Numbered from the stretch's first letter, positions 21,220-34,276 are shown. The stretch: 64,000 nucleotides of DNA from Symsagittifera roscoffensis (GCF_963678635.1 NC_087068.1:45425013-45489012); one strand, 5' to 3'. Numbers and translations are program-made. Notes: generated by a model not told the origin, from the letters alone.

Positions 21220-23384
21220 AGCTATTTCAGCAGAAATTTTATGCAGAAATCCTCTCTCAAAGTATAGCTTTTTTTTAGCGTGTTTGCTTTTTTCTTGATA
21301 TTCATTGTTTTAATTTAGTTCCAACTTTTTAAATCAAACATTGTTGATATAGCATTTCATAAATTTGCAAACCAAGAATCTTATATCTGATTGTACAGAA
21401 ACAAAACAAAACATTTCTGTGCTGCATTTAAAAGTTGCCGAAATGCTTTTAGCATTTATTTTTATAATTGCCAGAGTAGCAAAAACATGAGAGCTAACTT
21501 TGCAATCAGAGAGCTGAAATGCTACGGGGCAGATGAACAAGTTAGTTGAACTTTCATAAGTCAAATTGAAATACAAGTAAACAAGGATAGCCTGTTAATG
21601 TGCAAGTAGCACTGAATGTTCCGATTAAATTTACAGTAAGAAGTTAGAAAAAAAAATTTTTTTTCTTCGTTTTCTTCAAATTAGTGTCGTTTTTAGTTTG
21701 TTTGAATCAAGAACAATGCAATCGCGTGAAAAATAATGAAAAATTTTAAAGTTGCAGATTTTTGAAAAAATTAAATGTTTTTTTTTTGCCAAATGAACGC
21801 TTATTGAAAGATCCAAAGCTGTTTTTCTTCACAGAAAATCTAAAAAAAACAAAGTTTTGTTATGATGAACGTTACTCTATTGCGTTACTCGTTCAAAACT
21901 AGACAAAAAATCAAATTTTTTAAACCCGTTTTTCTCAACACGGTTCAAATCGCGACTGATTTTTTTCAATTTTTTTAACGGTTCAAATCACGACTGAAAA
22001 GAGTATAATGTGATTTATCAAGAAAATCCGTCCGATGAGTGTTTGTATTGCAGTAACTGAATACAAATTTCCTCCTCATTTTCCAAACGGTCAGAAAAAA
22101 ACATTAGAAAGCTTTTCATCAGGGTTAACTTGCTTTCAGATAACAAATTTGTCAATGCGGAATAAATGTAATGTTTAAGTGCCCCGGTTGCAAAAAATTA
22201 TTATTTAATTCTTTTTTTTTCGATTGTAAGGTTTTTCAGAAAAAAATTTACAAAACTAATTTTCCATCGTCAAGTTGTCAGCGTGTCAGTTTTATCATCG
22301 TGAAATTGGAATCCATTAATATTTTGATATAGCTTACCCGATCAAAGTCAGAATTGAAGTTCAAAAATCTAAAAACTGAACAATGTTTATTGAGAAGATG
22401 ACGTTATAACTGTTTTTTGTCTTCATTTGTTATTTGCCTGATTCATTTTACTGCAGTAAGAAAAAAGTTTTAAAATTAATTCAGAAAAAATATTTTCTGC
22501 TGTTCTAAAGAACCAGCCATTTTGAGTAATATAATGTAAATTAGAGGCGGATTTAGGGTGGGGGGTTATTAAGGACGCCCCTTCCCGCAGGGATTCGACC
22601 CCTCACCAACCAAAGAGTCCCCTTTTTAGATTTTTTACGGCTTCCATTTTAGGCCGAGTGAACCTAATTTTTTTAAAAGCGCCTTTGACGCCAAAATATG
22701 CTAAGTTTGAAGAGAAGCGCCCAAAAATTTGCCCAAAAATAGCCTTTCTGACCTGTTTTTTTTCCAAAAATTTGGTGCAAATTTGTTTTGTGCAAAATTT
22801 TTCGGTGCAAAAGGTTTTTATGCTGTTCTAAGAGGGTTCGGGAAATCAATAACTTCGACAAAATTTTCATAAAGATTTTGAAAATCCTTCCCCCCTCGAG
22901 AAAAACCTATATCTGCCTCTGGTGTAAACAGTTTTGAAATTGTTCAGCTTAAATGCCATTCTTGCGGTTGGAAATTTTGAGAATCTAGAACAAAAAACGA
23001 GTTAATCACTTTTCTCCGCTGCTTAGGAGCTAAACTTGCAACATTAACCACTTCTTAGCTTTTCAAATACCAGAAAGAAACCATGCCGACTTTGTTTCAT
23101 AACATATCTAAAAAACGTATTTATTTGTATCACGTTGAAACATGATTTTGTTAAATTGCTGCCCGAGTAACTAAAATTTATTGACATTTTACTGAGATCT
23201 AGAAATTGAATGATGACAAACAAGGCTAATCAGAAGGTATAACTTCCGATATAGCTTCTGATGGTCTTTAATTTGCCATCCCTCAAACGTATTCCATCTC
23301 CTTTAAAATATCAATCAGTTTTTTGAGGAGATAATTTAATAAATTATGTTATGACTATTTTTTTTTAAAAGCGGCAATGATTTA

Positions 23385-23990
23385 TCACTCATTCATCCAA
23401 CGATCAATTTCTTCAAAACATCTGCCATTTTTTGCTTGAGAAATAAAAAGTGAGTACTCTGGCGTACTTTTGTTGTAATTGGCGTACGCATCAATTTTTT
23501 CAACTGTTTCTTGAGTTTTTAAAATTTTGTTCGACTGTCACTTTGGTGCGAAATTCATGTTTGTTCTTGAATCATTTATTTGGTATTTCATTACTCTCCT
23601 AATAGATTTATCTATCAATCTCTTCTTCAATATGTGTCCTTCATCGCAAAAAAGGTAGCGATAATTGTCAATCTTCTAGCCATCTAAATCATCAATCTTT
23701 TCATGTCAATTAACTTTTGTTGTTCTGTACTCTGGTTATCTTCTTAGCTAAAAAGCATCCGCTTCATCAACCAATCATTCAATTGTGTTCTTTCAATTAT
23801 CAACGTCGCAAATTTTGCTAAAAAATCAGCTTGTTGTAAACACCTCAATGTTTCTGTAGAATTTGAATATAAAATCTAAATTTCTAAGTAACTTTTGATA
23901 ATAAAGACTTCAGTTTTTCAATGAAACGAGTTTTTTTTTTCAAAAAAAGTCAAACACAAAAATTTTCTCTTTGATAAACATATCTTTTCT
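23385..23990 (-). pseudogene. Decayed ORF of unknown family, copy 2
   Basis: Counterpart of 19416-20012. The conserved end reads KTQETVEKIDAYANYNKS ... YSLFISQAKNGRCFEEIDRW then MNE and a stop at 23385-23387. Substitutions relative to copy 1 are largely amino-acid replacements with the frame kept in this segment, while the upstream half has extra indels. Function unknown. Confidence 0.45.
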
Positions 23991-24682
23991 CAAAAGGCAC
24001 CCAAAAACTTTCAAAAAGCAGCCTAAAGGAAATCCTTAAAATCAACTTAAAGAAATCATTTTTTCATAAGATCTGAAACTTAAGACTTTGAAATTAATTT
24101 TATAGGGAACTTTTTATTTGGGTAGCGCGATTTCAAAAAAAGCTTTCGTCATTTACTTTCAATTCACAAACAAGAAAAAATTATCATTCCTACACTGAAA
24201 TCTCGTGAATGAAAACGGATTATAGTCATTGTATTATATTTATTTGTATGTCTCCACATAAATAAAAAATTCGATTATCATCAGTTAAAAATGGATTATA
24301 ATTTATTGTTATGACAAACCATTATAATCCATTTTAATCGATTATAATCGATTATAAAGGATCATTTATTATTTTAAAATTTCAATACAATGTACTGTTT
24401 TCACAAATTTGGAGTTGCTTTTGATTTACCACAAGTTTTATTAGAAAACTGCACATTGCGACATAGTTTGCCTATATAAAATCTTAAATTTTTTAAAGTT
24501 TTTTCTTCACAATTATTATTGTTATTTTTTTTAGTTGCTAAGAAAATTCTTAATTTTTTCAGTTTTTTCACTTCATAATTATTTCTGTTTTATTTTTTTC
24601 TAGTTGCTAATGATTTTCTGTCTTTTTTCTTAGTTTATGTTCTTCGTTCCCTCCTTGTCCCCGATCCATGTTAACCTCCCTT

Positions 24683-25023
24683 CATTACGAGGCCAAACTG
24701 TGCACTGGATAGGCGCACAATTTTGCGTCTCTATGTTCCTGGATTCCAGAGACAAGTCTTAGAACATTTTCCAAAATGTAAGTGGATTCCACTTACAAAA
24801 TTTCAGTGATTTCCGCGTACAAACACCTGAAACGTAAATTATGTCGGCACATTGATTTTGTTGCTGATTCCGCAACAAACAAATATAGGTTGTTCTTCAA
24901 GATTCCGCAAGGGTAAGCGGATTCCGCAACTTTGAGCGGGTTCCGCTGACAATTAGCGGATTCCGCTTACAATTAGCAAAATCCGCGTACAATTCACAAA
25001 ATGCACAGTTTGACCTCGTAATG
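24683..25023. mobile_element. 341-bp TIR element (MITE-like) with internal palindromic modules
   Basis: The ends are inverted repeats: CATTACGAGGCCAAACTGTG at the left and its near-perfect complement, CACAGTTTGACCTCGTAATG, at the right (one mismatch in about 22). The duplicated unit 1 has the uninterrupted site (CCCCTTGAAGCC at about 20670), so the insertion is directly visible. The flanking duplication appears to be TT (24681-24682 and 25024-25025). The interior has no ORF. It is packed with short self-complementary units around ATTCC: GTAAGTGGATTCCACTTAC, TTGCTGATTCCGCAA, AGCGGATTCCGCT and variants. The superfamily is not clear from a 2-bp duplication. Confidence 0.8.
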
Positions 25024-25292
25024 TTGAAGCCACCCATCCACAGTTTGATCACCCCATATTAACATTCCCTATATTTTACACCCCCATCACCCATCTTACT
25101 CCGCCCACATTAACCAGCTCCCACCTGCGAGGGAGGTAAGAACTTGGGGGGGGGGGGAGATAAACTGGGAGAGGTGATAAACAAGAAACATGAGTGGAGA
25201 GCTGAGGAAAGGGGATTGGGGGATGTTTGTCAAAGAGTGTGTGCGGGGGTCTGGACTGATGTTTTGTGGTTGGAGGGGGGTATTAGGGTGTA

Positions 25293-25492
25293 NNNNNNNN
25301 NNNNNNNNNNNNNNNNNNNNNNNNNNNNNNNNNNNNNNNNNNNNNNNNNNNNNNNNNNNNNNNNNNNNNNNNNNNNNNNNNNNNNNNNNNNNNNNNNNNN
25401 NNNNNNNNNNNNNNNNNNNNNNNNNNNNNNNNNNNNNNNNNNNNNNNNNNNNNNNNNNNNNNNNNNNNNNNNNNNNNNNNNNNNNNNNNNNN
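25293..25492. other. Assembly gap, 200 N
   Basis: Exactly 200 unknown bases. The left side stops in the G-rich tail of duplication unit 2; the right side resumes in AT-rich sequence not seen after unit 1. ORFs crossing it are meaningless. Confidence 0.99.
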
Positions 25493-26035
25493 TTTGCACG
25501 ACGCGCAAAACAAAGAAGAAGTGGAAAAAAATACATTTTAATATGATTTCCTACTTGTTATTAAATCCATTATAGTGGTTTCCAAACGAATTATAATGCA
25601 TTTTGTTTTGGCGAGAAAAAATGGATTTAAAACTATTTTTAGTCCAATTTTGTTGTTTGAACGTAACATGGGAATCGATTATGTTTACAACTTTTTAGAC
25701 CAAGAAAATCCCTTATAATCGATTTGTTTTCACTTTTCTTGAATGGAGGACCCTTTTTTGCGGAGATCTTTAAAACTGAGATATTCTTCCCCTTGAGTTG
25801 CTGTTTTATCTTCTTTGGTTTTGGTCCTTTTCTTGAAGTATTTTCGATAATTTAGCAGGCATTTTTGAAACAATATAATTTCAAACAACCTGAAAAATTT
25901 TGTAAAATTAGGTGAAACTTGAAAAAAAAGTCAACCATTTTCAATTTTTCTAGAGTTGCAAAAAACGCCTATTAGAGGGAAAAACAGAATCGCTGACAGA
26001 ACCCACTCCCGACTCCATTTCATCTGCAATCATTT
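25493..26035. other. No gene seen; AT-rich
   Basis: Contains several ATTATAATGCATT/ TTATAATCGATT-type short palindromes, also seen near 24290-24360 and 20280-20350, but no gene or RNA. Confidence 0.4.
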
Positions 26036-26215
26036 TTGTTCCTTAAATTAAAAATTTTACCCCCTAACGTTTTTTTATCCCCCCCTAACATCTTTTACGC
26101 CCCCCCCCCCACATACACACTAACAGTTTTTAATCCCCCCATTCTAACCGCTTTTACCCCCCCTCCCCCCTCCTCCCCCCTCCCCCCTCCCCCCTCCCCC
26201 CACTCTAATAGTTTT
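26036..26215. repeat. C-rich tract, regular CCCCCCT repeat
   Basis: C-runs separated by short spacers from 26057, then a nearly perfect CCCCCCT repeat (about eight blocks) at 26154-26202. The minus strand is therefore a dense G-quadruplex-type sequence. The 161-codon minus ORF at 26095-26580 reads through it as poly-Gly/Glu and is not credible. Confidence 0.8.
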
Positions 26216-26644
26216 GTAGTTTTTACACCATAAGTCAACTCACATGTCATCCCCCCGCGCGCCCCACAACTAAGTATGATTAAACATAAAACAGGTTTGT
26301 AAAGAGGCACGAAGTAAAATGAGCGAAATTGCGAAAAAATGCAATAAAAAGATACAATAAAGAGCTTTGCATTGCAAGAAACTAGTTTGCAAAATGAAAT
26401 TAAGGGCCAGCAAAAAGAAACTAAATTAGATGTGGACAGCAAATGCAGTTTTGAAATTGAAGCTAATGATGAGCGGCAAATGATAAACAATTGCGTTTGT
26501 GTTTGATGCGTAAATTCCGCGGCATTATGTTTGCTAATTGGAAATAAACTAATCGGCTCAGTCTTTGCTCGTTTGTTCACTTTCAGTCACAACTGCTGGA
26601 TCAAGTCTGAACAATGTCTGAATAATGTCTGAGCATTTTCCCGC

Positions 26645-26759
26645 TATGTCTCTGAACTTTTTTTGGAAATTCGATCATTTACAGTGGTAGTCATTCTCGT
26701 ATTTGAAAACTTCTGGCCTTGCTTCACATCGTTTTTCTCTTTCTTTTTGAGAATAAAAT
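26645..26759 (+). repeat. 115-bp direct repeat, copy 1 (copy 2 at 27164-27280)
   Basis: From ATGTCTCT through TTACAGTGGTAGTCATTCTC to TTTTTGAGAATAAAAT the two copies are almost identical, 520 bp apart. The sequence between them (26760-27163) is AT-rich with one weak 68-codon ORF. 27281-27798 shows no gene. Confidence 0.75.
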
Positions 26760-29700
26760 GAAATACAGACATGTACACAGCTGATTATCAGCGACGAAAG
26801 GTTTTTGACTGGTCATGTGTGCAACTGCGTTTGCACTTAGGTACGGGCAATTTAAATCTAAATAAAGCAATAAATAAAAAACTACGCTGGATTGATTCTA
26901 AACGAAAACTAAACTGCTCGTATATCAGAAAATTTTCAACTGATGTATCCGTGCTTTCCTTGAAACAAATACCCTAAAAACAAAGTAATGCTCTGATTAT
27001 GAAAGCTTTTTGAGTATTTTTAGCAGGGAACATAACTTGTCTTCGGAATTCTTCAGTGAATTTAAAAGCAGTTAGGTTACATTTTGTAGCTTTTTTTTCC
27101 AGGGTTCCTGATTTTACATCGAGAAAAACGCCCAAATCTTAAATTTTCTCATTTTTTTATTTGCATGTCTCTCTGAATTTTTTTTGGAAATTCGATCATT
27201 TACAGTGGTAGTCATTCTCGTATTTGAAAACTTCTGGCCTTGCTTCACATCGTTTTTCTCTTTCTTTTTGAGAATAAAATTCAGCAACACCAGTGATAGC
27301 AGCATAAGAGTTAGTAGGAATGCCCAAAAGCAAAATAAAATGATCGAAGTTCGGTTTGTTAGTTGGTCACATCCACGCGTCGCTTGTCGTTAAAAGTCTG
27401 ACCTGAACACAGCACACAGCACAGTGTGACAAAAATGGGAATTATTACGTTCCACGAACTAGTTTTTGTGCTTTTTTGAGAGTATCAACCTTCGAACAAA
27501 AGATAGATTACTCAAAAATAGAACTAGTCATTTTGAGGAAAATTTTAGTGATCATAATCAAAATAGAGAGTATAAGCACTTAAGAGCCGCTCTTGATATT
27601 AATCAACCAAACAAAATGAATTAAAATATTTTGAGTTGTGTTTTGACTATAAAATCTCTAGTTTTATTTTTTTTAAGCGAACGGCGAGAAAAATTTCACA
27701 TATTAAAAGTTAAAAAATGCACAAATTTTTTGTAACTGTCGTTTATGCACGAGCAACATGAGCAAAAAGGAGCGGACGCAGCAAGCGATGATTTGTGTTG
27801 ACCTGTCGGCTCGACCTGCTTTTGGATTTTCCGCCGGCTCGGCCTGCTTTTGGATTTTCTGCCGGCTCGACCTGCTTTTGGATTTTTCGCCGGCTCGGCC
27901 TGCTTTTGGATTTTTTGCCGGCTCGACCTGCTTTTGGTTTTTTCGCCGGCTCGACCTGCTTTTTGATTTTCTGCTGGCTCGAGCTGCTTTTGGATTTTCA
28001 GCCGGCTCGACCTGCTTTTGGATTTTCTGCCGGCTTGACCTGCTTTTGGATTTTCTGCCGGCTCGACCTGCTTTTGGATTTTCTGCCGGCTCGACCTGCT
28101 TTTGGATTTTCTGCCGGCTTGACCTGCTTTTAGATTTTCTGCCGGCTTGAACTGCTTTTGGATTTTCTGCCGGCTCGGCCTGCTTTTAGATTTTCTGCCG
28201 GCTCGACCTGCTTTTGGATTTTTTGCCGGCTCGGCCTGCTTTGGATTTTCTGCCGGCTCGGCTTGCTTTTGGATTTTCTGCCGGCTCGACCTGCTTTTGG
28301 ATTTTTCGCCGGCTTGGCCTGCTTTTGGATTTTCTGCCGGCTTGACCTGCTTTTGGTTTTTCCGTCGGCTCAACCTGCTTTTGGAATTTCTGCCGGCTTG
28401 ACCTGCTTTTGGATTTTCAGCCGGCTCGACCTGCTTTTGGATTTTCTGCCGGCTTAACCTGCTTTTGGATTTTCTGCCGGCTTGATCTGCTTTTGGATTT
28501 TCTGCCGGCTCGGCGTGCTTTTGGATTTTCTGCCTGCTCGACCTGCTTTTGGATTTTTTGCCGGCTCGGCCTGTTTTTGGATTTTCTGCCGGCTCGACCT
28601 GCTTTTGGTTTTTCCGCCGGCTCGACTTGCTTTTGGATTTTTCTCCGGCTTGGCCTGCTTTTGGATTTTTTGCCGGCTCGGCCTGCTTTTGGATTTTCTG
28701 CCGGCTCGACCTGCTTTTGGTTTTCCCGCCGGCTCCACCTACTTTTGGATTTTCTGCCGGTTTGACTTGCTTTTGGATTTTCAGCCGGCTGGACCTGCTT
28801 TTGGATTTTCTGCCGGCTTGACTTGCTTTTGAATTTTCTGCCGGCTTGACCTGCTTTTGGATTTTCTGCCGGCTCGGCCTGCTTTTAGATTTTCTGCCGG
28901 CTCGACCTGCTTTTGGATTTTTTGCCGGCTCGGCCTGCTTTGGATTTTCTGCCGGCTCGGCCTGCTTTTGGATTTTTCGCCGGCTTGGCTTGCTTTTGGA
29001 TTTTCTGCCGGCTTGACCTGCTTTTGGTTTTTCCGTCGGCTCAACCTGCTTTTGGAATTTCTGCCGGCTTGACCTGCTTTTGGATTTTCTCCCGGATCGG
29101 CCTGCTTTTGGATTTTCTGCCGGCTCAACCAGCTTTTGGATTTTTCGCCGGCTCGGCCTGCTTTTGGATTTTCTGCCGGCTCGACTTGCTTTTGGTTTTT
29201 CCGCCGGCTCGACCTGCTTTTGGATTTTCAGCCGGCTTGACCTGCTTTTGGATTTTTTGCCGGCTTGACCTGCTTTTGGATTTTCTGCCGGCTTGAACTG
29301 CTTTTGGATTTTTTGCCGGCTCGGCCTGATTTTGGATTTTCTGCCGGCTCGAACTGCTTTTAGATTTTTTGCCGGCTCGGCCGGCTTTTGGGTTTTCTGC
29401 CGGCTCGACCTGCTTTTGGTTTTTCCGCCGGCTCGACTTGCTTTTGGGTTTTTCTCCGGCTCGGCCTGCTTTTGATTTTTTCCGCCGGCTTGACCTGCTT
29501 TTGGATTTTCAGCCGGCTTGACCTGCTTTTAGATTTTCAGCCGGCTCGACCTGCTTTTCGATTTTCTGCCGGCTCGACCTGCTTTTGGAGTTTTTGCCGG
29601 CTTGACCTGCTTTTGGATTTTCTGCCGGCTTGAACTGCTTTTGGATTTTCTGCCGGCTCGGCCTGCTTTAGGATTTTCTGCCGGCTCGAACTGCTTTTAG

Positions 29701-30060
29701 ATTTTTTGCCGGCTTGACCGGCTTTTGGGTTTTCTGCCGGCTCGACCTGCTTTTGGTTTTTCCGCCGGCTCGACCTGCTTTTGGGTTTTTCTCCGGCTCG
29801 GCCTGCTTTTGATTTTTCCGCCGGCTTGACCTACTTTTGGTTTTTCTGCCGGCTTGATCTGCTTTTGGTTTTTCCGCCGGCTCGACCTGCTTTTGGGTTT
29901 TTCTCCGGCTCGGCCTGCTTTTGATTTTTTTGCCGGCTCGACCTGATTTTGGTTTTTCTGCCGGCTTGATCTGCTTTTGGATTTTCAGCCGGCTTGACCT
30001 GCTTTTAGATTTTTAGCCGGCTCGACCTGCTAGTGGATTTTCTGCCGGCTTGACCTGCTT

Positions 30061-33000
30061 TTGGATTATCTGCCGGCTCGACTTGCTCTTGGATTTTCTG
30101 CCGGCTCGACTTGCTTTTGGATTTTTTGCCGCCTCGGCATGCTTTTGGTTTTTCCGCCGGCTCAACTTGCTTTTGGGATTTCTGCCCGCTTGACCTGTTT
30201 TTGGATTTTCTGCCGGCTCGACCTGCTTTTGGATTTTCTGCCGGCTTGACTTGCTTTTGAATTTTCTGCCGACTTGATCTGCTTTTGGTTTTTCCGCCGG
30301 CTCGACCTGCTTTTGGGTTTTTCTCTGGCTCGGCCTGCTTTTGATTTTTTTGCCGGCTCGACCTGATTTTGGTTTTTCTGCCGGCTTGATCTGCTTTTGG
30401 ATTTTCAGCCGGCTTGACCTGCTTTTAGATTTTTAGCCGGCTCAACCTGCTTTTGGATTTTCTGCCGGCTTGACCTGCTTTTGGATTTTCTGCCGGCTCG
30501 ACCTGCTTTTGGATTTTTTGCCGGCTCGGCCTGCTTTTGGATTTTTTGCCGGCTCGACCTGCTTTTGGTTTTTCCGCCGGCTCGACCTGCTTTTTGATTT
30601 TCTGCTGGCTTGACCTGCTTTTGGATTTTTAGCCGGCTCGACCTGCTTTTGGATTTTCTGCCGGCTTGACCTGCTTTTGGATTTTCAGCCGGCTTGACCT
30701 GCTTTTAGATTTTCAGCCGGCTCGACCTGCTTTTGGATTTTCTGCCGGCTTGACCTGCTTTTGGATTATCTGCCGGCTCGACTTGCTCTTGGATTTTCTG
30801 CCGGTTCGACTTGCTTTTGGATTTTTTGCCGCCTCGGCATGCTTTTGGTTTTTCCGCCGGCTCAATCTGCTTTTGGGATTTCTGCCCGCTTGACCTGCTT
30901 TTGGATTTTCTGCCGGCTCGACCTGCTTTTGGATTTTCTGCCGGCTTGACTTGCTTTTGAATTTTCTGCCGACTTGACCTGCTTTTGGATTTTCTGCCGG
31001 CTCGACCTGCTTTTGGATTTTTTGCCGGCTCGGCCTGCTTTTGGATTTTTTGCCGGCTCGACCTGCTTTTGGTTTTTCCGCCGGCTCGACCTGCTTTTTG
31101 ATTTTCTGCAGGCTTGACCTGCTTTTGGATTTTCAGCCGGCTCGACCTGCTTTTGGATTTTCTGCCGGCTTGACCTGCTTTTGGATTTTCAGCCGGCTTG
31201 ACCTGCTTTTAGATTTTCAGCCGGCTCGACCTGCTTTTGGATTTTCTGCCGGCTTGACCTGCTTTTGGATTATCTGCCGGCTCGACTTGCTCTTGGATTT
31301 TCTGCCGGCTCGACTTGCTTTTGGATTTTTTGCCGCCTCGGCATGCTTTTGGTTTTTCCGCCGGCTCAACATGCTTTTGGGATTTCTGCCGGCTTGACCT
31401 GCTTTTGGATTTTCTGCCGGCTCGACCTGCTTTTGGATTTTCTGCCGGCTTGACTTGCTTTTGAATTTTCTGCCGACTTGATCTGCTTTTGGTTTTTCCG
31501 CCGGCTCGACCTACCTTTGGGTTTTTCTCTGGCTCGGCCTGCTTTTGATTTTTTTGCCGGCTCGACCTGATTTTGGTTTTTCTGCCGGCTTGATCTGCTT
31601 TTGGATTTTCAGCCGGCTTGACCTGCTTTTAGATTTTTAGCCGGCTCGACCTGCTTTTGGATTTTCTGCCGGCTTGACCTGCTTTTGGATTTTCTGCCGG
31701 CTCGACCTGCTTTTGGATTTTTTGCCGGCTCGGCCTGCTTTTGGATTTTTTGCCGGCTCGACCTGCTTTTGGTTTTTCCGCCGGCTCGACCTGCTTTTTG
31801 ATTTTCTGCTGGCTTGACCTGCTTTTGGATTTTCAGCCGGCTCGACCTGCTTTTGGATTTTCTGCCGGCTTGACCTGCTTTTGGATTTTCAGCCGGCTTG
31901 ACCTGCTTTTAGATTTTCAGCCGGCTCGACCTGCTTTTGGATTTTCTGCCGGCTTGACCTGCTTTTGGATTATCTGCCGGCTCGACTTGCTCTTGGATTT
32001 TCTGCCGGCTCGACTTGCTTTTGGATTTTTTGCCGCCTCGGCATGCTTTTGGTTTTTCCGCCGGCTCAATCTGCTTTTGGGATTTCTGCCTGTTTGGCCT
32101 GCTTTTGGATTTTCTGCCGGCTCGACCTGCTTTTGGATTTTCTGCCGGCTTGACTTGCTTTTGAATTTTCTGCCGACTTGACCTGCTTTTGGATTTTCTG
32201 CCGGCTCGACCTGCTTTTGGATTTTTTGCCGGCTCGGCCTGCTTTTGGATTTTTTGCCGGCTCGACCTGCTTTTGGTTTTTCCGCCGGCTCGACCTGCTT
32301 TTTGATTTTCTGCTGGCTTGACCTGCTTTTGGATTTTCAGCCGGCTCGACCTGCTTTTGGATTTTCTGCCGGCTTGACCTGCTTTTGGATTTTCAGCCGG
32401 CTTGACCTGCTTTTAGATTTTCAGCCGGCTCGACCTGCTTTTGGATTTTCTGCCGGCTTGACCTGCTTTTGGATTATCTGCCGGCTCGACTTGCTCTTGG
32501 ATTTTCTGCCGGCTCGACTTGCTTTTGGATTTTTTGCCGCCTCGGCATGCTTTTGGTTTTTCCGCCGGCTCAATCTGCTTTTGGGATTTCTGCCCGCTTG
32601 ACCTGCTTTTGGATTTTCTGCCGGCTCGACCTGCTTTTGGGTTTTTCTCTGGCTCGGCCTGCTTTTGATTTTTTTGCCGGCTCGACCTGATTTTTGTTTT
32701 TCTGCCGGCTTGATCTGCTTTTGGATTTTCAGCCGGCTTGACCTGCTTTTAGATTTTTAGCCGGCTCGACCTGCTTTTGGTTTTTCCGCCGGCTCGACCT
32801 GCTTTTGGGTTTTTCTCTGGCTCGGCCTGCTTTTGATTTTTTTGCCGGCTCGACCTGATTTTGGTTTTTCTGCCGGCTTGATCTGCTTTTGGATTTTCAG
32901 CCGGCTTGACCTGCTTTTAGATTTTTAGCCGGCTCGACCTGCTTTTGGATTTTCTGCCGGCTTGACCTGCTTTTGGATTATCTGCCGGCTCGACTTGCTC

Positions 33001-34060
33001 TTGGATTTTCTGCCGGCTCGACTTGCTTTTGGATTTTTTGCCGCCTCGGCATGCTTTTGGTTTTTCCGCCGGCTCAATCTGCTTTTGGGATTTCTGCCCG
33101 CTTGACCTGCTTTTGGATTTTCTGCCGGCTCGACCTGCTTTTGGATTTTCTGCCGGCTTGACTTGCTTTTGAATTTTCTGCCGACTTGACCTGCTTTTGG
33201 ATTTTCTGCCGGCTCGACCTGCTTTTGGATTTTTCGCCGGCTCGGCCTGCTTTTGGATTTTTTGCCGGCTTGATCTGCTTTTGGATTTTCAGCCGGCTTG
33301 ACCTGCTTTTAGATTTTTAGCCGGCTCGACCTGCTTTTGGATTTTCTGCCGGCTTGACCTGCTTTTGGATTATCTGCCGGCTCGACTTGCTCTTGGATTT
33401 TCTGCCGGCTCGACTTGCTTTTGGATTTTTTGCCGCCTCGGCATGCTTTTGGTTTTTCCGCCGGCTCAATCTGCTTTTGAGATTTCTGCCCGCTTGACCT
33501 GCTTTTGGATTTTCTGCCGGCTCGACCTGCTTTTGGATTTTCTGCCGGCTTGACTTGCTTTTGAATTTTCTGCCGACTTGACCTGCTTTTGGATTTTCTG
33601 CCGGCTCGACCTGCTTTTGGATTTTTCGCCGGCTCGGCCTGCTTTTGGATTTTTTGCCGGCTCGACTTGCTTTTGGTTTTTCCGCCGGCTCGACCTGCTT
33701 TTTGATTTTCTGCTGGCTTGACCTGCTTTTGGATTTTCAGCCGGCTCGACCTGCTTTTGGATTTTCTGCCGGCTTGACCTGCTTTTGGATTTTCAGCCGG
33801 CTTGACCTGCTTTTAGATTTTCAGCCGCCTCGACCTGCTTTTGGATTTTCTGCCGGCTTGACCTGCTTTTGGATTGTCTGCCGGCTCGACTTGCTCTTGG
33901 ATTTTCTGCCGGCTCGACTTGCTTTTGGATTTTTTGCCGCCTCGGCATGCTTTTGGTTTTTCCGCCGGCTCAACCTGCTTTTGGGATTTCTGCCCGCTTG
34001 AACTGTTTTTGGATTTTCTGCCGGCTTGACCTGCTTTTGGATTTTCTGCCGGCTTGACTT
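30061..34060. repeat. Higher-order repeat zone A of the satellite
   Basis: A diagnostic run of variant monomers (coding LPARLALGFSAGSTCFWIFC then RLGMLLVFPP in one plus frame) recurs with starts at 30061, 30761, 31265, 31965, 32469, 32973, 33365 and 33869. The steps are 700, 504, 700, 504, 504, 392 and 504 bp, that is 25, 18, 25, 18, 18, 14 and 18 monomers. Blocks within this zone are far more alike than neighbouring monomers are. Confidence 0.85.
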
Positions 34061-34276
34061 GCTTTTGAATTTTCTGCCGACTTGACCTGCTTTTGGATTT
34101 TCTGCCGGCTCGGCCTGCTTTTGGATTTTCTGCCGACTTGACTTGCTTTTGGATTTTTTGCCGGCTCAACCTGCTTTTGGATTTTCTGCCCGCTTGACCT
34201 GCTTTAAGATTTTCTGCCGGCTTGACCTGCTTTTGGATTTTCAGCCGGCTCGACTGCTTTTGGATTTTCTGCCGGC

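Larger units (their letters stand above)
21220..25292. repeat. Large tandem duplication, unit 2
   Basis: Second copy of 17257-20932, stopping at the N gap. It carries family S (21580-22090), family W (22540-22930), the decayed ORF (23385-23990) and the 341-bp TIR insertion (24683-25023). Divergence from unit 1 is low over the first 2 kb and visibly higher near 23.9-24.4 kb. Confidence 0.85.

Noticed and set aside
25096-25575. ORFs of 76-146 codons across the gap
   Set aside because: They consist mostly of unknown residues from the 200 N.
26095-26580. 161-codon minus ORF
   Set aside because: Its C-terminal third is the CCCCCCT tract read as Gly/Glu, and the rest has no domain or coding bias.
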